A stretch of DNA of 64,000 nucleotides from Pohlia nutans (taxonomy: Eukaryota; Streptophyta; Bryopsida; Bryales; Mniaceae), in the NCBI GenBank assembly GCA_022496805.1, contig CM040092.1, positions 18,184,113 through 18,248,112 of the forward strand, given 5' to 3'. The notes below the pieces were generated by a model. The model ran no database searches, was not told the DNA's origin, and worked only from the letters and a program-made list of their open reading frames with translations. The position numbers and the translations under genes were made by a program. Below are positions 34,646 through 46,845 of the stretch, piece after piece. Each line of letters begins with the position of its first letter. Within the stretch, counting starts at the first letter, position 1.

Positions 34646-35218
34646 CCTCTAAAGGACCGGGGGGTGTTGAACTTAGCTCTCGTTTTCTTGACTAGCTCTT
34701 GTAGCAAGCTCAATGCCTTATTAGTGTAGGGTAATTCTGACGATCGGCACCGTTGAAACTAAAGAAGATTTACGTAGCTTTTTTATGAAAAAAAGATCAA
34801 CAAAATCGCACAATTTTTGAAAAATGCCACCGTTGAAAAGATTGATGGAACTTGTTTGGGGTATTTTGTACACATGCTGAAATCGGATTGTTCAAAAGTG
34901 CTCCAAAAATTCTGAAAGTTTTATTGTGAGTAGAAATCATCATTTAAAACATGTGAAAAAAATTTCAAATAATTTGGAGGTGTAAAGAGAAAGATATGAG
35001 GGTTTGAAGTGACGCCTAGATACCCACCATGCAACTCAAAAAAATCACCAAAAATCGCTCACTTGATGAATTTCCGATCAAGAAGTACCTACAAATTTGG
35101 CTCTCAAAAAGAGCCAGGATCTCTTTGTTGCTCATCCTACAATTCAAAGCCCAAGAACCGGAATTTTCTCACTTTCTAGTTCTAAAAGCCGCATGGGGGC
35201 CTTACAATCCTTTAGGGG
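34646..35218. mobile_element. TTAA-type MITE (family J) inside the CACTA element
   Basis: The left TTAA is 34642-34645 with end CCTCTAAAGGACCGGGGGG; the right end CCTTTAGGGG is followed by TAAA, one base from TTAA. About 573 bp. The terminal resemblance to other TTAA elements is good; the right duplication is decayed. Confidence 0.6.
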
Positions 35219-35230
35219 TAAAAAAAAAAA

Positions 35231-35588
35231 AACTCAGCAGACTTTGGCGGCCATTTTGTCATAGTAGAATAACTTTTTTTTTAAATCTTTGGACTAAGAA
35301 AAGCTGGTAAATCAAGTTAAGTTACATCTCCAAAAATCCGTTTGTGATTTTGAGCCTCCATTCAAAAGTTATAGACAAAATTCAGAGTGGGGTAGCAAGG
35401 AATATTTTCTTTGATATTTTCAAACACCCTCTCTGAATTTTGTCTATAACTTTTGAATGGAGGCTTAAAATCACAAACGGATTTTTGGACATGAAACTTA
35501 ACTTGATTTATCAGCTTTTCTTAGTCTAAAGATTTTTTAAAAAAGTTATTCTACTATGTCAAAACGGCCGCCAAAGTCTGCTGAGTTT
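35231..35588. repeat. Long inverted repeat, two 158-bp arms
   Basis: The left arm 35231-35388 (begins AACTCAGCAGACTTTGGCGG) is matched almost base for base by the inverse of 35431-35588, with a loop of about 42 bp. Transcription in either direction would give a long near-perfect hairpin. Confidence 0.9.
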
Positions 35589-35648
35589 GAAAACACGGAA
35601 TAGTAAGTATATATGTAAGAAAAAAATCATGCATTGTTCATCAAGTTC

Positions 35649-35855
35649 TAGTGGTGGTGAATTGGTTAGTGTAAAGTCATAAGTATGAGGTCTTGAGTTC
35701 AAACCCGAGTGGCGACCGCGTGTATATAGCTTGGCCGCCCGGAAGTTTCGGGCAGTCAAAAAAAAGATTTTTTTGCCCAAAAAATCTGGGCAGCGAAAAA
35801 AAATGTTTATTTATTTTTATTTATTTTTATTTATTTTTATTTATTTTATTTGACC
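35649..35855 (+). mobile_element. tRNA-derived SINE
   Basis: An A-box-like TAGTGGTGGTGAATTGG (35649-35665) is followed about 40 bp later by a B-box-like GAGTTCAAACCC (35695-35706), a unique body and a TTTATTTAT-type simple tail (about 35808-35851). It lies between the hairpin and the right end of the CACTA element. Confidence 0.68.
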
Positions 35856-36619
35856 AAATCAACAGAAAAAATCAACAGATTTCTGTTGATGGATGACCGC
35901 AACAACGCGACCAAATCAACAGAAACTATCAACTCTTCTCTGTTGATTTGGACGCTGAATTTTCTAGTAGTGAATGGCCATATTGGCTACAATATCATTT
36001 GGACTTACTCCCCCTGCTAATTTCATAATTCTATTATGTTTTTTTTAATAGATGGCGGTATATCTTTGGGTATTTTCTTTGGTATCTTTTTGAGTGGTCT
36101 ATAAAAAGTAGGTGGTGTCATTACGAGTATAGAGTTAATTGAATCCTGCAGGATAATTCCTTCTAACTTCTCTTCATTTAACACAAATTCCTTTATGATG
36201 GGAATATTTAGAGCTGTCGTGAATACTGGTGTGATTGGATTTTGAAGTACATTAAATATTTCAAGAGGAATTTGAGAATTTAAGCAAATAGGATCGTTAG
36301 ATTTTTTAATTTTAAAAGACTTACGAGTTTTCTTTATTTTTTATCTTCTAAAATCATTGTTAAAACTACTATCTTTGTCACTTTCTATAAGAAATTGCTT
36401 ATTATTTATTTTTTGTTGTTGATCGAATGAAAAACCTACAAGTATCTTCGCTTAAAGGGTTTGTAACTTGAGCAAAATGTGATTTAAAACCTTAATTTTA
36501 TAAAATGATTTTGTAAACTGAACTTGTTTACTAGGTTGTGGTGTCATACAATCATTAGTTGTATGACTTGATTGCTTACATCTCTTACATATAGGTGTAT
36601 AGCCCACTTGTCTTTAGAA

Positions 36620-39000
36620 CTAGGGCAATCCCTAAAGTAATGCTCCAACTCATCACAATTCTAACATATTAGTACTTTTTTTTTCTTGGGGGGTCTGTAA
36701 CTTTTAGTATTAGGATTCCATGGTGGTCCATTCCATACTAGTGGAGCATTATAAATATCATTCCACCGTGGTTGACCATCGCCCGGTTTATAGGGTGGTC
36801 CCACATTTGAACGGGTGAAGAGTCGTTTAGAAATAATTCTATTAGGTAATTTAGAATCTTCCAATGTTGATTCTTTATTTTCTAGTTCTTATATATTGAT
36901 ACTTATTGTGGCTACTACTTGTCCTAAATTCCAACATTTAGAAGTGTGATGATTGCATTGGCAAAACTACACTTAGGTTTGTTAAAAGCTACACATTTTT
37001 GTTTAAAGGGGTTGGACATTCATTAGCTAAATGTCCATGTCCTTAACAATTGAAACAACACGTATTAGTTCTTTGATTAATGGATTTTGGATGCCTATCC
37101 CTCCCACTTGCAATTTGTACTAAAAAATTCCTCAAATTTCTTTCCCAATTGTGGAGTAGAATTTATCACTGGATCAATGGTGGAGGTTTAATGGCCAATG
37201 GTTGGGGATTATATATTGGTTTTGATTCATCTATCCTTAACATTTTAGAGTTTCTTTGAGGATATTAATCTCTCCCATAAGGACTCATCCCATATATTTG
37301 ATATGTAGAACTTTTTATAGTTGGATACAAATAAGGTAGACTACGAAAAGAGGTATTTTTTACCCGATTTTGACCTGAATCTTTTGCAACGTTTAAAATT
37401 CGTGGTTGAGCCTTTTGTTCAAATAATCTAATGGTGTTCCTGGAGGTGTACTGGGAGGTGTTGATTTAGGAGTTCTTCCAATATTTGTAATATCTTCTTC
37501 GGAAGAAAGAGAAATTAAAGGTGTTTCCTCTAAATTTTGTTCTCTGTCTTCTCCTTCTCTTTGAAGATTAGGAGTCCACTCACTTTAGTTAGTGGATTCC
37601 CACTAAAATCATTGTTTGTAGTCAAAAATTAACCAATAGAAATTTCTAGATGTGAGGATTGATTGTCTATTCCTATAACAACCTCATCGTAAATTCCCTT
37701 AGCCTTATTATAAATATCTTCAAATGTTTAATATAATTTTGAGTATAATAAATCCAATTATAATTATTTTAATCGTCTAAAACATTGTATTCACGTGTAG
37801 TAGTATTGTTTACAGATATTAATGTTAAAAATTTATTAACCAATGATGGAGTAGGTATTTCAACTAAATAGGATAAATTTCCTGTAAATGAATTTACTAT
37901 TGGTGCTATTAATATTTTTTCATCAATTGCTACAAGAGTTGTGGTTGTTTTAGTTGTAGAGTGACCAATAAATTAGTGTTAGAATTAGAAGCCAGATGTC
38001 CAGTTAAAGGATTTTTTATGGAAAGTGATGGTGCATAACAAAACTTAAGTTGTAATCGATTAGAAAGGTTGGATAAGGGAGATCCTCCTTTAAATTCTTG
38101 CTTTAATTTTCTTTGTTTTGCCCTATTTTCCCTTTCAAGTTTTTGAAGGGTTTTTTTAAATTGTGGACTTAACAATTTATGATATGGCGTTTAATTGTTT
38201 CTTCATCCCATACAACCTAAGTTTTATTACTGCTTTATTTGTTTAACAATTTTGTTTTTTTATAAGGATAACCATATAGATTACACAGAGATTCTATCAC
38301 TTGTTCAATATATAAATTTGGATTTCCGTATAATATGTTATTAATGATTTTGTTGAGTTGAAATATAACTTCTAAATCCTTTGTGTTAAAGCACTTGTAA
38401 TAATTACACCATCCCTAAAGGATTTTGAATAAACATCTCAATTTTTTTAAGGAATCCATCTATTGTTAAAAGTACTAACGTTGAAGAATAAAATTGACAA
38501 ATTATGGACTCCAACTTAATGATCAATTGTTCTTTTAATTTACTCCGTTAATCAATAATATAGTAGATTAAAAGGTTCTACGTCAAAAGTTTTGTCAATT
38601 TCTTCTTGATTTAATTTCTAAGACAATTGTACGTTTTTGAGTAGATTTTTTATAAATATATATTTTCATTATTTTTAACTCTTATTTGTTCTATTTCTTT
38701 TGTCATTAATTGAATTAGTTCATGACAATTTTTATTAGCTTCTTTATATACGATAAGTAATCTTTTATAAATGAATTGGATTGTCAATAAATTCTTTAGA
38801 AACTTTAGAGGAACTGATGTTTGTTTTCCATTAAAATTATTTACTATTTCTTCAAATTTTTGACAAAAGGAATAAAAAACAAGTTCTTCATTTATTGTCC
38901 ATAGTTTTTATAGTTCTACTACGATCTCCCACAAATATTCAAATTGAGGTTCTATAAATTGTAGCCTATCTTGTATGTTTGCAATCTAATAAGTATAGTC
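36620..39000 (-). pseudogene. Ty3/gypsy gag remnant with zinc knuckles
   Basis: The N-terminal part includes EPQFEYLWEIVVE and NEELVF, nearly identical to the second copy at 41.8 kb. Two C-x2-C-x4-H-x4-C knuckles remain readable, each with a stop inside: one near 37055-37015 (GHGHLANECP) and one near 36660-36620 (NCDELEHYFRDCPSSKDKWA). The 67-aa open stretch between (36864-36661) is proline- and basic-rich. Many stops elsewhere. Confidence 0.7.
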
Positions 39001-39545
39001 TAAGAATTCTTCCAAGTTTTTTCAATCTTTAAGGCTTAATTTGTTCTGTAAATCGATAGATATTTACAAAATTTTATGGACTTAGAAGGGTATATGATAT
39101 AGATAAGGGATTATTCAATTCACTACTTAAAAACTCGGGAATTAAGATTTTATTTTTAAAGTTATGAACTCTATACTTAAATAAATAAGTGTAGTGCAAA
39201 TAGAATTTTTTTGGTTCTAAAAGTGAATGTATGTGTGAAAGTTATAAGTCTAATAGACTAGATTGGAATTGGTACTCTAAAGAGATACAAACTGTCAAAT
39301 AGACTTGAAATGGAACTTTCAAAAAAGTAGGTATTGTAATTCTAAGACATAAGGTAAGGAAGCAGTTATCTTCTTTGCTATACTAATAGGAGTGTCAGTC
39401 TAAGTATAATTTTTTGTGTGCTTTTGCTTGTCAATATTTTGTGTGTGCTTTAGAACCCAACCAAATTGGCTCGGGTGGAGAAGTAAAGTAGAATTTATGA
39501 AACCAAATTCTTATACTTTGAACATTGTTTGCTTTGATAATCTCT
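39001..39545. other. AT-rich DNA between gypsy and MULE remnants
   Basis: No recognisable coding. It probably holds the decayed 5' side of the gypsy element; no primer-binding motif found. Confidence 0.4.
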
Positions 39546-40046
39546 CTAATGAGTCCAACAATAAACATCATTGTTTACGACATTTTGAATTGCATTCAAT
39601 GATGTCTTGTGTTTATCAATAACAATAGCGGAAGGCCTAATTTTCCCCAACGACTCAAAAACATGAGTTAAAGCTAATTCTATAGCAATACCCTCATGCC
39701 CTTGTTTCATATCATTGCTACAAAGCATATAAAAAACCGGAATTCTTATTCCATCTTGATTCGGCACAATTGCCGCCTAAAGCGGCAATCCATATTGATT
39801 AGTTTTAAAAGTGGAGTCCAAGGCCCAAGAGTTGTTACCGGAAATTTTTTTAACCAAATTTTTCATGAACTCATCTTGAATGACAACCACAAATGGCTTT
39901 TTTTGTGAGTCCTCGTCCGTAGGTGCATATAGTTGGTAGTAAAGAACTTTTCCTTGGGCTTGGAGTCTAGTGACCTCAATTTGGGCCGCATCCCAATCGT
40001 CCTCACGAAGTGCATCTACATGAATAAAAATAACAATCATATGCAA
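39546..40046 (-). pseudogene. MULE transposase fragment, copy 1
   Basis: Reading on minus from about 40046: DDWDAAQIEVTRLQAQGK, then WALDSTFKTNQYGLPL (first catalytic Asp in the Mutator-like D-S/T-x-(F/Y)-K-T-N motif), an in-frame TAG at about 39779, AAIVPNQDGIRIPVFYML and PSAIVIDKHKTSLNAI (second Asp). The fragment ends in VNNDVYCWTH. Both termini of a MULE are missing. The stop lies within a perfect palindrome, ATTGCCGC-TTTA-GCGGCAAT-like. Confidence 0.75.
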
Positions 40047-40309
40047 ATTAGAAGATCAAAAAACTTATAGATTTATGAAATCAAAAGCAACACCAACTAC
40101 AATGGTAATGTTATTCAACATTTTGGTACATCTTAAAATAAAAGGCCATAATTAAATATTTTTCTACCCATTTTTAAAATTAATAAAACCCATACAATCA
40201 TCACAAATTAAAAACTTCAAAGGACATTATTATTATTATACCTAAAAGTACATGTTATGAAAAAACTTGTATAAAATAGTTATTTTAGAAAATTTTATTT
40301 ATATTTAAA
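40047..40309. other. Spacer between opposed MULE fragments
   Basis: AT-rich, no gene seen. Confidence 0.4.
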
Positions 40310-40590
40310 ATGCGGCAATTGTGTCGAATCAAGATGAAATAGGAATTCCAGTTTTTTATATGCTTGTAGCAATGATATGAAACAAGGGCATGAGGGTATT
40401 GCTATAGAAATAGCTTTAACTCATGTTTTTGAGTCGTTGGGGAAAATTAGGCCTTCCGTCATTTGTATTGATAAACACAAGACATCATTGAATGCAATTC
40501 AAAATGTTGTAAACAATGATGTCTATTGTTGGACTCATGAGGGTCATGTTTGTTGTTATGATGACTATTTTTACACAACCATGTAACTGC
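40310..40590 (+). pseudogene. MULE transposase fragment, copy 2, opposite orientation
   Basis: Reads AAIVSNQDEIGIPVFYML, then after a frameshift KQGHEGIAIEIALTHVFESL, PSVICIDKHKTSLNAI and NNDVYCWTHEGHVC. About 220 bp are near-identical to copy 1 in reverse, making an inverted pair. It extends a few residues further than copy 1 at the C-terminal side. Confidence 0.75.
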
Positions 40591-40778
40591 CTAATAGACT
40601 GGGAATTATTCACAAAGTCAATTTGAACTTGAGAGAATGTTGTACAAACTGAATGGGAGATCAATTGTCAATTTGACTTTAGTTTGACATCGTGTCTATT
40701 TGGCGCATAAAGTTCAAGATATTATAAAAGAGGGCCTCTTTTTTATGTCTATTTGATCTTAAAATAAGACGGAACCGT

Positions 40779-40882
<104 letters not shown>

Positions 40883-41102
40883 TTCATGGGCTTTGGACTG
40901 AAATTAATGATAGGCTAGAACCTATACCCTATTCTAATATAAGGAAGAGTTTATTAACATTGAGTACTTGGATATTACTTTTATCCTTATAAGTGACTTT
41001 AGTTGCTTAACGTTAAACGATTTAATATTTCCCACCAAAGAACCTTACTAGAAAAGATTACTAAGGTCATATTACTTTTTTGAATACTTTCGTACTACAT
41101 TT

Positions 41103-42060
41103 GGCGCCACTGCCGGGAAAGATCTAGTTAACAATAGCTAAAATGTAAAGTTAAAAATTAAAAATTACATTCAATACTTAATTGCTTAAGCCGGAAAACC
41201 ATAACTTAAAAACTCAATTGTACATCCTTTCCCTAAGATACCTTAAAACTTAGAGGAAATGGTATGAGTGGTAAAAATAATGGTTTTCTTAAATAACAAT
41301 CTTTCTAAAATTGACAACATTTTCTAAGAATCTTAAAAAAAATTTGAAAGTTGATAAACTTAATTTATGTTGAGTCTAAGAGAATAAACCAATAAAATAA
41401 TAGTATTATTACTAATAATATTATTATTATTTAAAAAAAGATTAAAACATCAAAATGAGAGCTAAAAATGTTTCCTAAGGAAGTTAACTTTGAGAGATTA
41501 AACTATTTTTTTACCGGACCTTATTTATTCTCAACATTGTATAAAGTATACAAGGGAGCGTATTTTGATCAAGGTTTTCAAAAATAATGTTTTAATTTCC
41601 GAGTTTTAAAGGAGTGAAAAGAATAATCCCTTCCCTTCATCATATGCAATCCTATGTCCATGAAGAATTGTAAATACCAATTGTCAAAATCGTGGTTTTG
41701 TAATACAAATTTAGCCATAAAGATCAAGAAAAATTAGCGGAATTTTTAGATTATACTTACTGGACCGTGAATACAAGAGGACGTTCGAAAATTATAGAAC
41801 CTCAATTTGAATATTTGTGGGAAGTGGTAGTAGAAGTAAATTGGTTATAGACCGAAAATGAAGAATTGGCTCTTTATAAATTTTGTCAAAATTTTGAAAA
41901 TATAATAAGAACCTCTTAATAGAAAATGGATATTAATTCAACTATGGTTCTTAATGAAATCATTGATATTTCAATGCATTTAAGAAGATTGCCTATAGTC
42001 TACAAAGAGACTAATAAAAACTATAATGCATTAATTAAATTATTTACAATTAAAATAGAA
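41103..42060 (+). pseudogene. Second Ty3/gypsy fragment: primer-binding-like site and gag remnant
   Basis: TGGCGCCACTGCCGGGAA at about 41102-41119 matches the tRNA-primed region of many plant gypsy elements, where it directly follows the 5' LTR. A gag remnant follows with EPQFEYLWEVVVEVNWL near 41790-41850 and NEELALYKFCQNFENI, homologous to the reversed copy near 38.9 kb. Stops throughout; pol not found downstream. Confidence 0.68.
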
Positions 42061-42309
42061 AAATAAAGGAAAAACACAAAAAAAAAATATTTTCCTAAAA
42101 AAAATTACTTCAACAATACAACTATCTTAGAAATTTAGAATAAGAGGAAATTGATGAAACCTTTGATGTTGAATCTTTCAATTTATTGTGTTTTTTATTA
42201 ACCAATTAAAATTTAAAAAATTAATGACATTAAAATAAATAAGCTTATAAATGACTTGTTGCTTTTATCATTCAAATTTGACATGGTTATAATAAAACCT
42301 TAAAAGAAG

Positions 42310-42385
42310 ATTGCATTTTAGTTGCATTTTATAATGCATCTTTGCAAAATTGTCTAATCTAGAGAGGGTTGTAGGCATTCAAGGG
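42310..42385 (-). mobile_element. Family E terminal fragment
   Basis: The reverse of an E left end: the inverse of AAGATGCATTATAAAATGCA and neighbouring sequence, ending TTCAAGGG before TTAA 42386-42389. The remainder of the element is absent. Confidence 0.6.
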
Positions 42386-42389
42386 TTAA

Positions 42390-44046
42390 CAATCAAGTAT
42401 CCATAGCCCTTTTTGATATTAACATTTAACAAGCCATCAAATCCTTAGAAATAATTTTATTTTATTTTTAATTTCAATAATCATCCAATGCGTTGCTTCC
42501 AACAATTACTTTCCATGAACATTTTTGTTCTCGTGTTTACTTTTCATTTTAAAACCATTCATGTTGATGATGTTTTCCTATTATTGCTACATATAATTAA
42601 TGAAATTCAAGCACGTGAACACATAGCTTCTTATAGTATAGTGAAATAAGGAATCTTGAGAAATATCCATAGCACCATTTTCATTATTCCAATAAATTGG
42701 AACATTAGTGTTGCACCAGCTACTAACCTAATATCATACCTAACCATCAAGGTTAACAAGTTATGTTGAATATATATTTTTTAAATCGCCTTTTGACAAA
42801 ATCCAAACTATGGGAATGTTCATCAAATTTTCTCTTTTCACCATACAAAATAGATTTTTTTTTTAAATAAAAAATTCCTAAGTATTTGGGGTTCTTTTTA
42901 TAATTATTTTTTGCCAATCATAACGATTGACTACAAGCATGCGCACCCTACGCGTGTATTCACCATTTTATGAAAAAGGACATAAATTTTGCAAGATATA
43001 TTCATGTAACAATAAACTCTTCTACACCAAATTGCCACTATGATTAGCAAGCCTGACAATGATTAATCCTTTGTAGACCATGCGGCCATGGGAGGACCGT
43101 GTTGAGTCTAAAAATTACCTTTTGAGCTCTAAAACGATGTTTTTAGCAAAATAAATAAAAAATAAATCATCTCCCTCTAAAATTTCCGGATCCATCCAGT
43201 TGTTTGTTTTTTAAAATAGTCAATATTAAGTGAGATATACACATCCAAAAAAAATCATATCCTAAAGTCAACTAAACTTCGACCATGCATGATTCCATGA
43301 GGTTTTATCCAATGATGTTATTTTTTTCCAAAGTGTATCAAATGAATATATATATTTTTTTTTCTTGTTAAATTAATTTTAGGTTCATTCCCTCATCCAA
43401 ATTGAGGAAAAACCAAAAAGTGGTCTTATGAGCACTTTTTGATGACCTACTTTAGAGCAATGACTTTTTTGCTAATTTGATTAATTGAGGTAATAAGTTA
43501 CATATTTTTCTTCATTTTAGTGTACACTATAATGTACAAAATGAATTTCCCAAAAAAATGAAAGGAAAGTTGTGAATATGGTGCTCAAAAATGAGGAAAA
43601 CTCCACATTTTTTAAGGGTTAATAGCTTGGCGACTTGTGATGGAACACATGGCAATTTGATATTCCTCTATTCCATAATAAACTTCTTGTATACGGAGAA
43701 TTGAAGGATTAACTTTGATGTTGCAATCCAATGGTATGGACCCTAAATACAATGGTGTGGACATTGAGCCACTAGGAGTAGTAGTTTGAGCAAACATGAA
43801 GCTTAATATTATCGGACAAATTGAAAAGTGTAACCGGAAGCTTATTATGGGCGAGAGGGAATATTTGTTTAGGGATTGTGCAACAATGTGAGATTCGGTT
43901 TTGTGGATGGGGGAGGAACAAGGTATTGGTAGATACTAGAGACGAAGGGTCCAGGTGGTAATTTTGTTTTTTCCTCACTATTTTCTTTTCTCCAAAGTCA
44001 ACTTTTTTAATTCCAAAATCTAAGACCAAATATCCCAAACTATAAC
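42390..44046. other. AT-rich intergenic DNA
   Basis: I see no gene, complete transposon end or array. Short frames at 43612-44038 on minus show no family features. Confidence 0.5.
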
Positions 44047-44195
44047 CTAGTACTGTAAGTTTAGGGCAGTTTCGCCAAAAAAAATTGTAAGGAAAAAAAT
44101 GGATTACAAAGAATATTTGGGTTTGATATATCTATTTTTAGAAATAATTAATTATTCGCTTAAAGAGGGGCGAAGCTGCCCTACAGTTACGGTAG
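44047..44195. repeat. Small inverted-repeat element, about 150 bp
   Basis: CTGTAAGTTTAGGGCAG near the left is matched by the inverse CTGCCCTACAGTTACGG near the right, with GCGAA/TTCGC extending inward. Probably a MITE; target duplication unresolved. Confidence 0.6.
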
Positions 44196-44561
44196 TGTAA
44201 AATGGGTTATATTAGCATAAGTGTCGTTTTTTGAACAAAATGAATAGTCCATGTCTAAAAGATGGGGCTAGTAAATGAGCAGGATGAAATTTCCCTACAT
44301 TCGGGAGTAAATTCTAAAGAAGGGTGTACATGCTCCATAGCATAATAAAGCAGTGCGATGGAGCACCCTTTGGAAAATTGAATCAATAGAGAATCTTTAC
44401 TTAGATTCACTTTTCTAAGTAATAAAGGAATGCCATTTATATTCCATGAATTTTGGGACTACCGTATTATTGTCACGTAAACTTAGCTTCTAATTGTAAT
44501 TAGACTTCGGTCCCATTGCAAAAGGATGTCGTCTCTCATTGCTCTATTATGCTATGTCTAA

Positions 44562-44924
44562 GGGCCGGTTTACACTATGGCCGAAGGTCGAGAGGCCGTT
44601 GATTTCCACCAATCAAATTGCAAGAAACCAAAAATTCGGCCTCTCGATCCTTCACACTAAAGGTCAAAGTTCAAAGGCCGTCGCCCTCTAAAATGCCTAC
44701 ATGGCAGCACTTTTTGACCAAGGCGACGGACTCTTGAAGGAAGTTTGGATCAAACAAGAATGGAAACCCAAACTATGGTCGAGAGGCCGTCGATTTTTTT
44801 TTCATAAAAAATCAAAACTATATTTTATTGCCTATTTTTAGCTCATTTCTTTGAACTCTCAACAAAGTTTGGCCACTCAATCCCACGGCCTCTCGACTTG
44901 GACGGCCATAGTGTGAAGCGGCCC
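44562..44924. mobile_element. Tourist-like MITE (PIF/Harbinger ends)
   Basis: The ends GGGCCGGTTTACACTATGGC and GCCATAGTGTGAAGCGGCCC are inverted repeats, flanked by TAA at 44559-44561 and 44925-44927. 363 bp, with an internally repeated GGTCGAGAGGCCGT. The ends differ from those of the 18.6-25.7 kb Harbinger, so that element is not its evident source. Confidence 0.85.
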
Positions 44925-44927
44925 TAA

Positions 44928-46035
44928 GATACAGTGTTATCTAAGATTTCTGTATTGTTGTAATTAGGTGTACATTCCTTATTCAATGTACGGTCTGGGT
45001 CAATAACAAGACATGAATGACACCTGCAGTATAATCACCCATGATCCATCTCATGATACAATGCATGATGTATTTTCTCAAGAAGGCCTGGCACACACAA
45101 TTGCTACTCTATGCTGAATCCCTATCGAACTTCAGCAAGGACAAAAACTGTAATACCTAGTCATTGCACAGCAATAGGTCCCTGTAGTTGCCAGGTGGCC
45201 AAGAGGCAATTTCCACCCCGACTCTAAATCCCCTCGATGTTAATGCAAGAGGACAAAAATTGGCCCCTATTTTGAGCATGTAGGGGCCCAACTTAAAAAA
45301 TAACCCCTCTTCCAAGGGTTTAGAATTCCCAAGGAGGTCCCCCTCGACAAAATTGGACCCGTAGGCCTCAAATTTGCAAAAACAATTGCCAAAAAAAGAC
45401 ACTAGGGTGCCCAAAATGGAAATTTCAAAAAATGGGGCCCATGGGTGAATAGTGCTTGCATTAAAATGGAGGGGGGATTTAGAGTAAGGGCAATTTCTAA
45501 AGAGGAGGGCAACCAAGTTTTTTTTTTCTTTATCGGTTAATAGAGCAACATGCACCCAAGCATGGAAAAAAATGGATAGAATCATCCATATGAATATGTT
45601 CATTCAAAAGGCACTTTCATTCAAGTACCGACGATTTGAATATTTTATTGAGAAGATTGTGATGGTTTGATCCACTTTTTTCTCCATTTCTTCTATTGTA
45701 GTGTAAAGGTAACCACTACCAAAATCATGTACAATTGTCCCTTTCTATTATGACATGTTTGGGAAGTCCTAACTTCAAGATGGCAGACATGGATTAGTCA
45801 TAGAAATGACTTGTCACATGTGTATTGCTTGAAACAATAATATCCATAACATTCAATAGCATTCATCCACTCATCAGTAAAAACTAGGGGCATCATTTTA
45901 ATGTGAAAATGGTATGAAACTTGCATGGACCTTGACATTGAAATCACACGAGATCTAGCATGGACCTTGACACTGAAATCACACGAGATCTGCAGTTGCC
46001 AGAGTTTACATTAGAATCATGGCATGATTTATATG
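44928..46035. other. Intergenic DNA with a 35-bp tandem duplication
   Basis: A 148-aa open frame on minus (45603-45157) has no domain or splice context and I do not call it a gene. A 35-bp unit beginning GCATGGACCTTGACA is duplicated in tandem at 45923-45957 and 45958-45992 with one difference. Confidence 0.5.
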
Positions 46036-46039
46036 TTAA

Positions 46040-46845
46040 CCCCTAAGGGTCCTTAGCTTTTTTGGGCTTAAAATCATCATCGCTTTTGATGTGTTATACG
46101 TCTAAATGTAAGTGAGGTATAGAAATCTCAACCGTACAATCTTGTAGCATACATGTTGTAAATCATGTGGATCAATTTTGGGGTCATTTGGCCATATAGA
46201 TTGCAAGATCGTAGTGTTTTAATGCTAAAAAAGGATGCTGAAATTTTCCTAGCAACACAGTTAGAGGTGAAATTCGTTTTCAAAATTACTTAAATGAATA
46301 ATCTTTCAACTATAAAGTAGTTCAAAATCATCATATAAACACATTAGTACCAAAAAATCCTCATGAAAAATTTAATGTGCCCTAAAATGACCTTGCAATG
46401 TCAAAAAGTAGCCCGAAAAGTGACCCATTTGAACCAAAAAGCAAAAAGTGTTCAAACTAAACCCGTGCACTAAAATGACTCCCAAACATTCAAAACAACA
46501 TGGATTGACCTGGAAATTTTAACATGATAACTAGACTTCAAGGGGAATTCAACCCAACAAGTTTTATTGAAAACGAAATTGGGATGAAGGAGATACAAGC
46601 CCCCGAAGTTGCTGCCATCAAAATTCACAGAACTGTCCAAAAAAAAGATACCTACTTTCAAATGATCACCAAAAATTCAATTCATCTCGGATTGATTTGA
46701 AATTTTTACCACACATTCCATACATCATGCAGGGAGTTTTTCAAAAATTTCAGCAAAATCGGACACAATTTGGAAAAGTTACAGCTCTTCGAAGGTGTAT
46801 GTCCCTCAAAAACGTTCAAAATGTGGACGCCGGGACGCTTAGGAG
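46040..46845. mobile_element. TTAA-flanked MITE, family H
   Basis: TTAA 46036-46039 and 46846-46849; the left end is CCCCTAAGGGTCC and the right end GGACGCCGGGACGCTTAGGAG. 806 bp, non-coding. The interior resembles family G only vaguely. Confidence 0.75.

Larger units (their letters stand above)
33829..35972. mobile_element. Non-autonomous CACTA transposon, 2.1 kb
   Basis: The ends CACTACTAGAAAA and TTTTCTAGTAGTG are perfect inverted repeats of the En/Spm (CACTA) type, flanked by AAT at 33826-33828 and 35973-35975, the expected 3-bp duplication. Subterminal copies of GACCAAATCAACAGAA and inverse forms cluster at both ends, as CACTA transposase-binding repeats do. No transposase gene. The interior carries a TTAA-type MITE, a long hairpin and a SINE. 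It lies inside the gypsy remnant. Confidence 0.92.
31434..39000 (-). mobile_element. Decayed Ty3/gypsy retrotransposon, reverse orientation, interrupted
   Basis: Order on minus: a gag-like region (EPQFEYLWEIVVE near 38945), CCHC-like knuckles at about 37055-37015 and 36660-36620, protease, reverse transcriptase and RNase H, ending near 31434. The protease-RT-RNase H order is general to LTR elements; gypsy assignment rests on the RNase H and protease sequence. No integrase or LTR was recognised. A 2.1-kb CACTA element (33829-35972) splits it between gag and protease. Confidence 0.8.

Noticed and set aside
45157..45603. 148-aa open frame on minus
   Set aside because: Composition and lack of domain, intron or start context make it look like chance in AT-rich DNA; it could be an unrecognised repeat.
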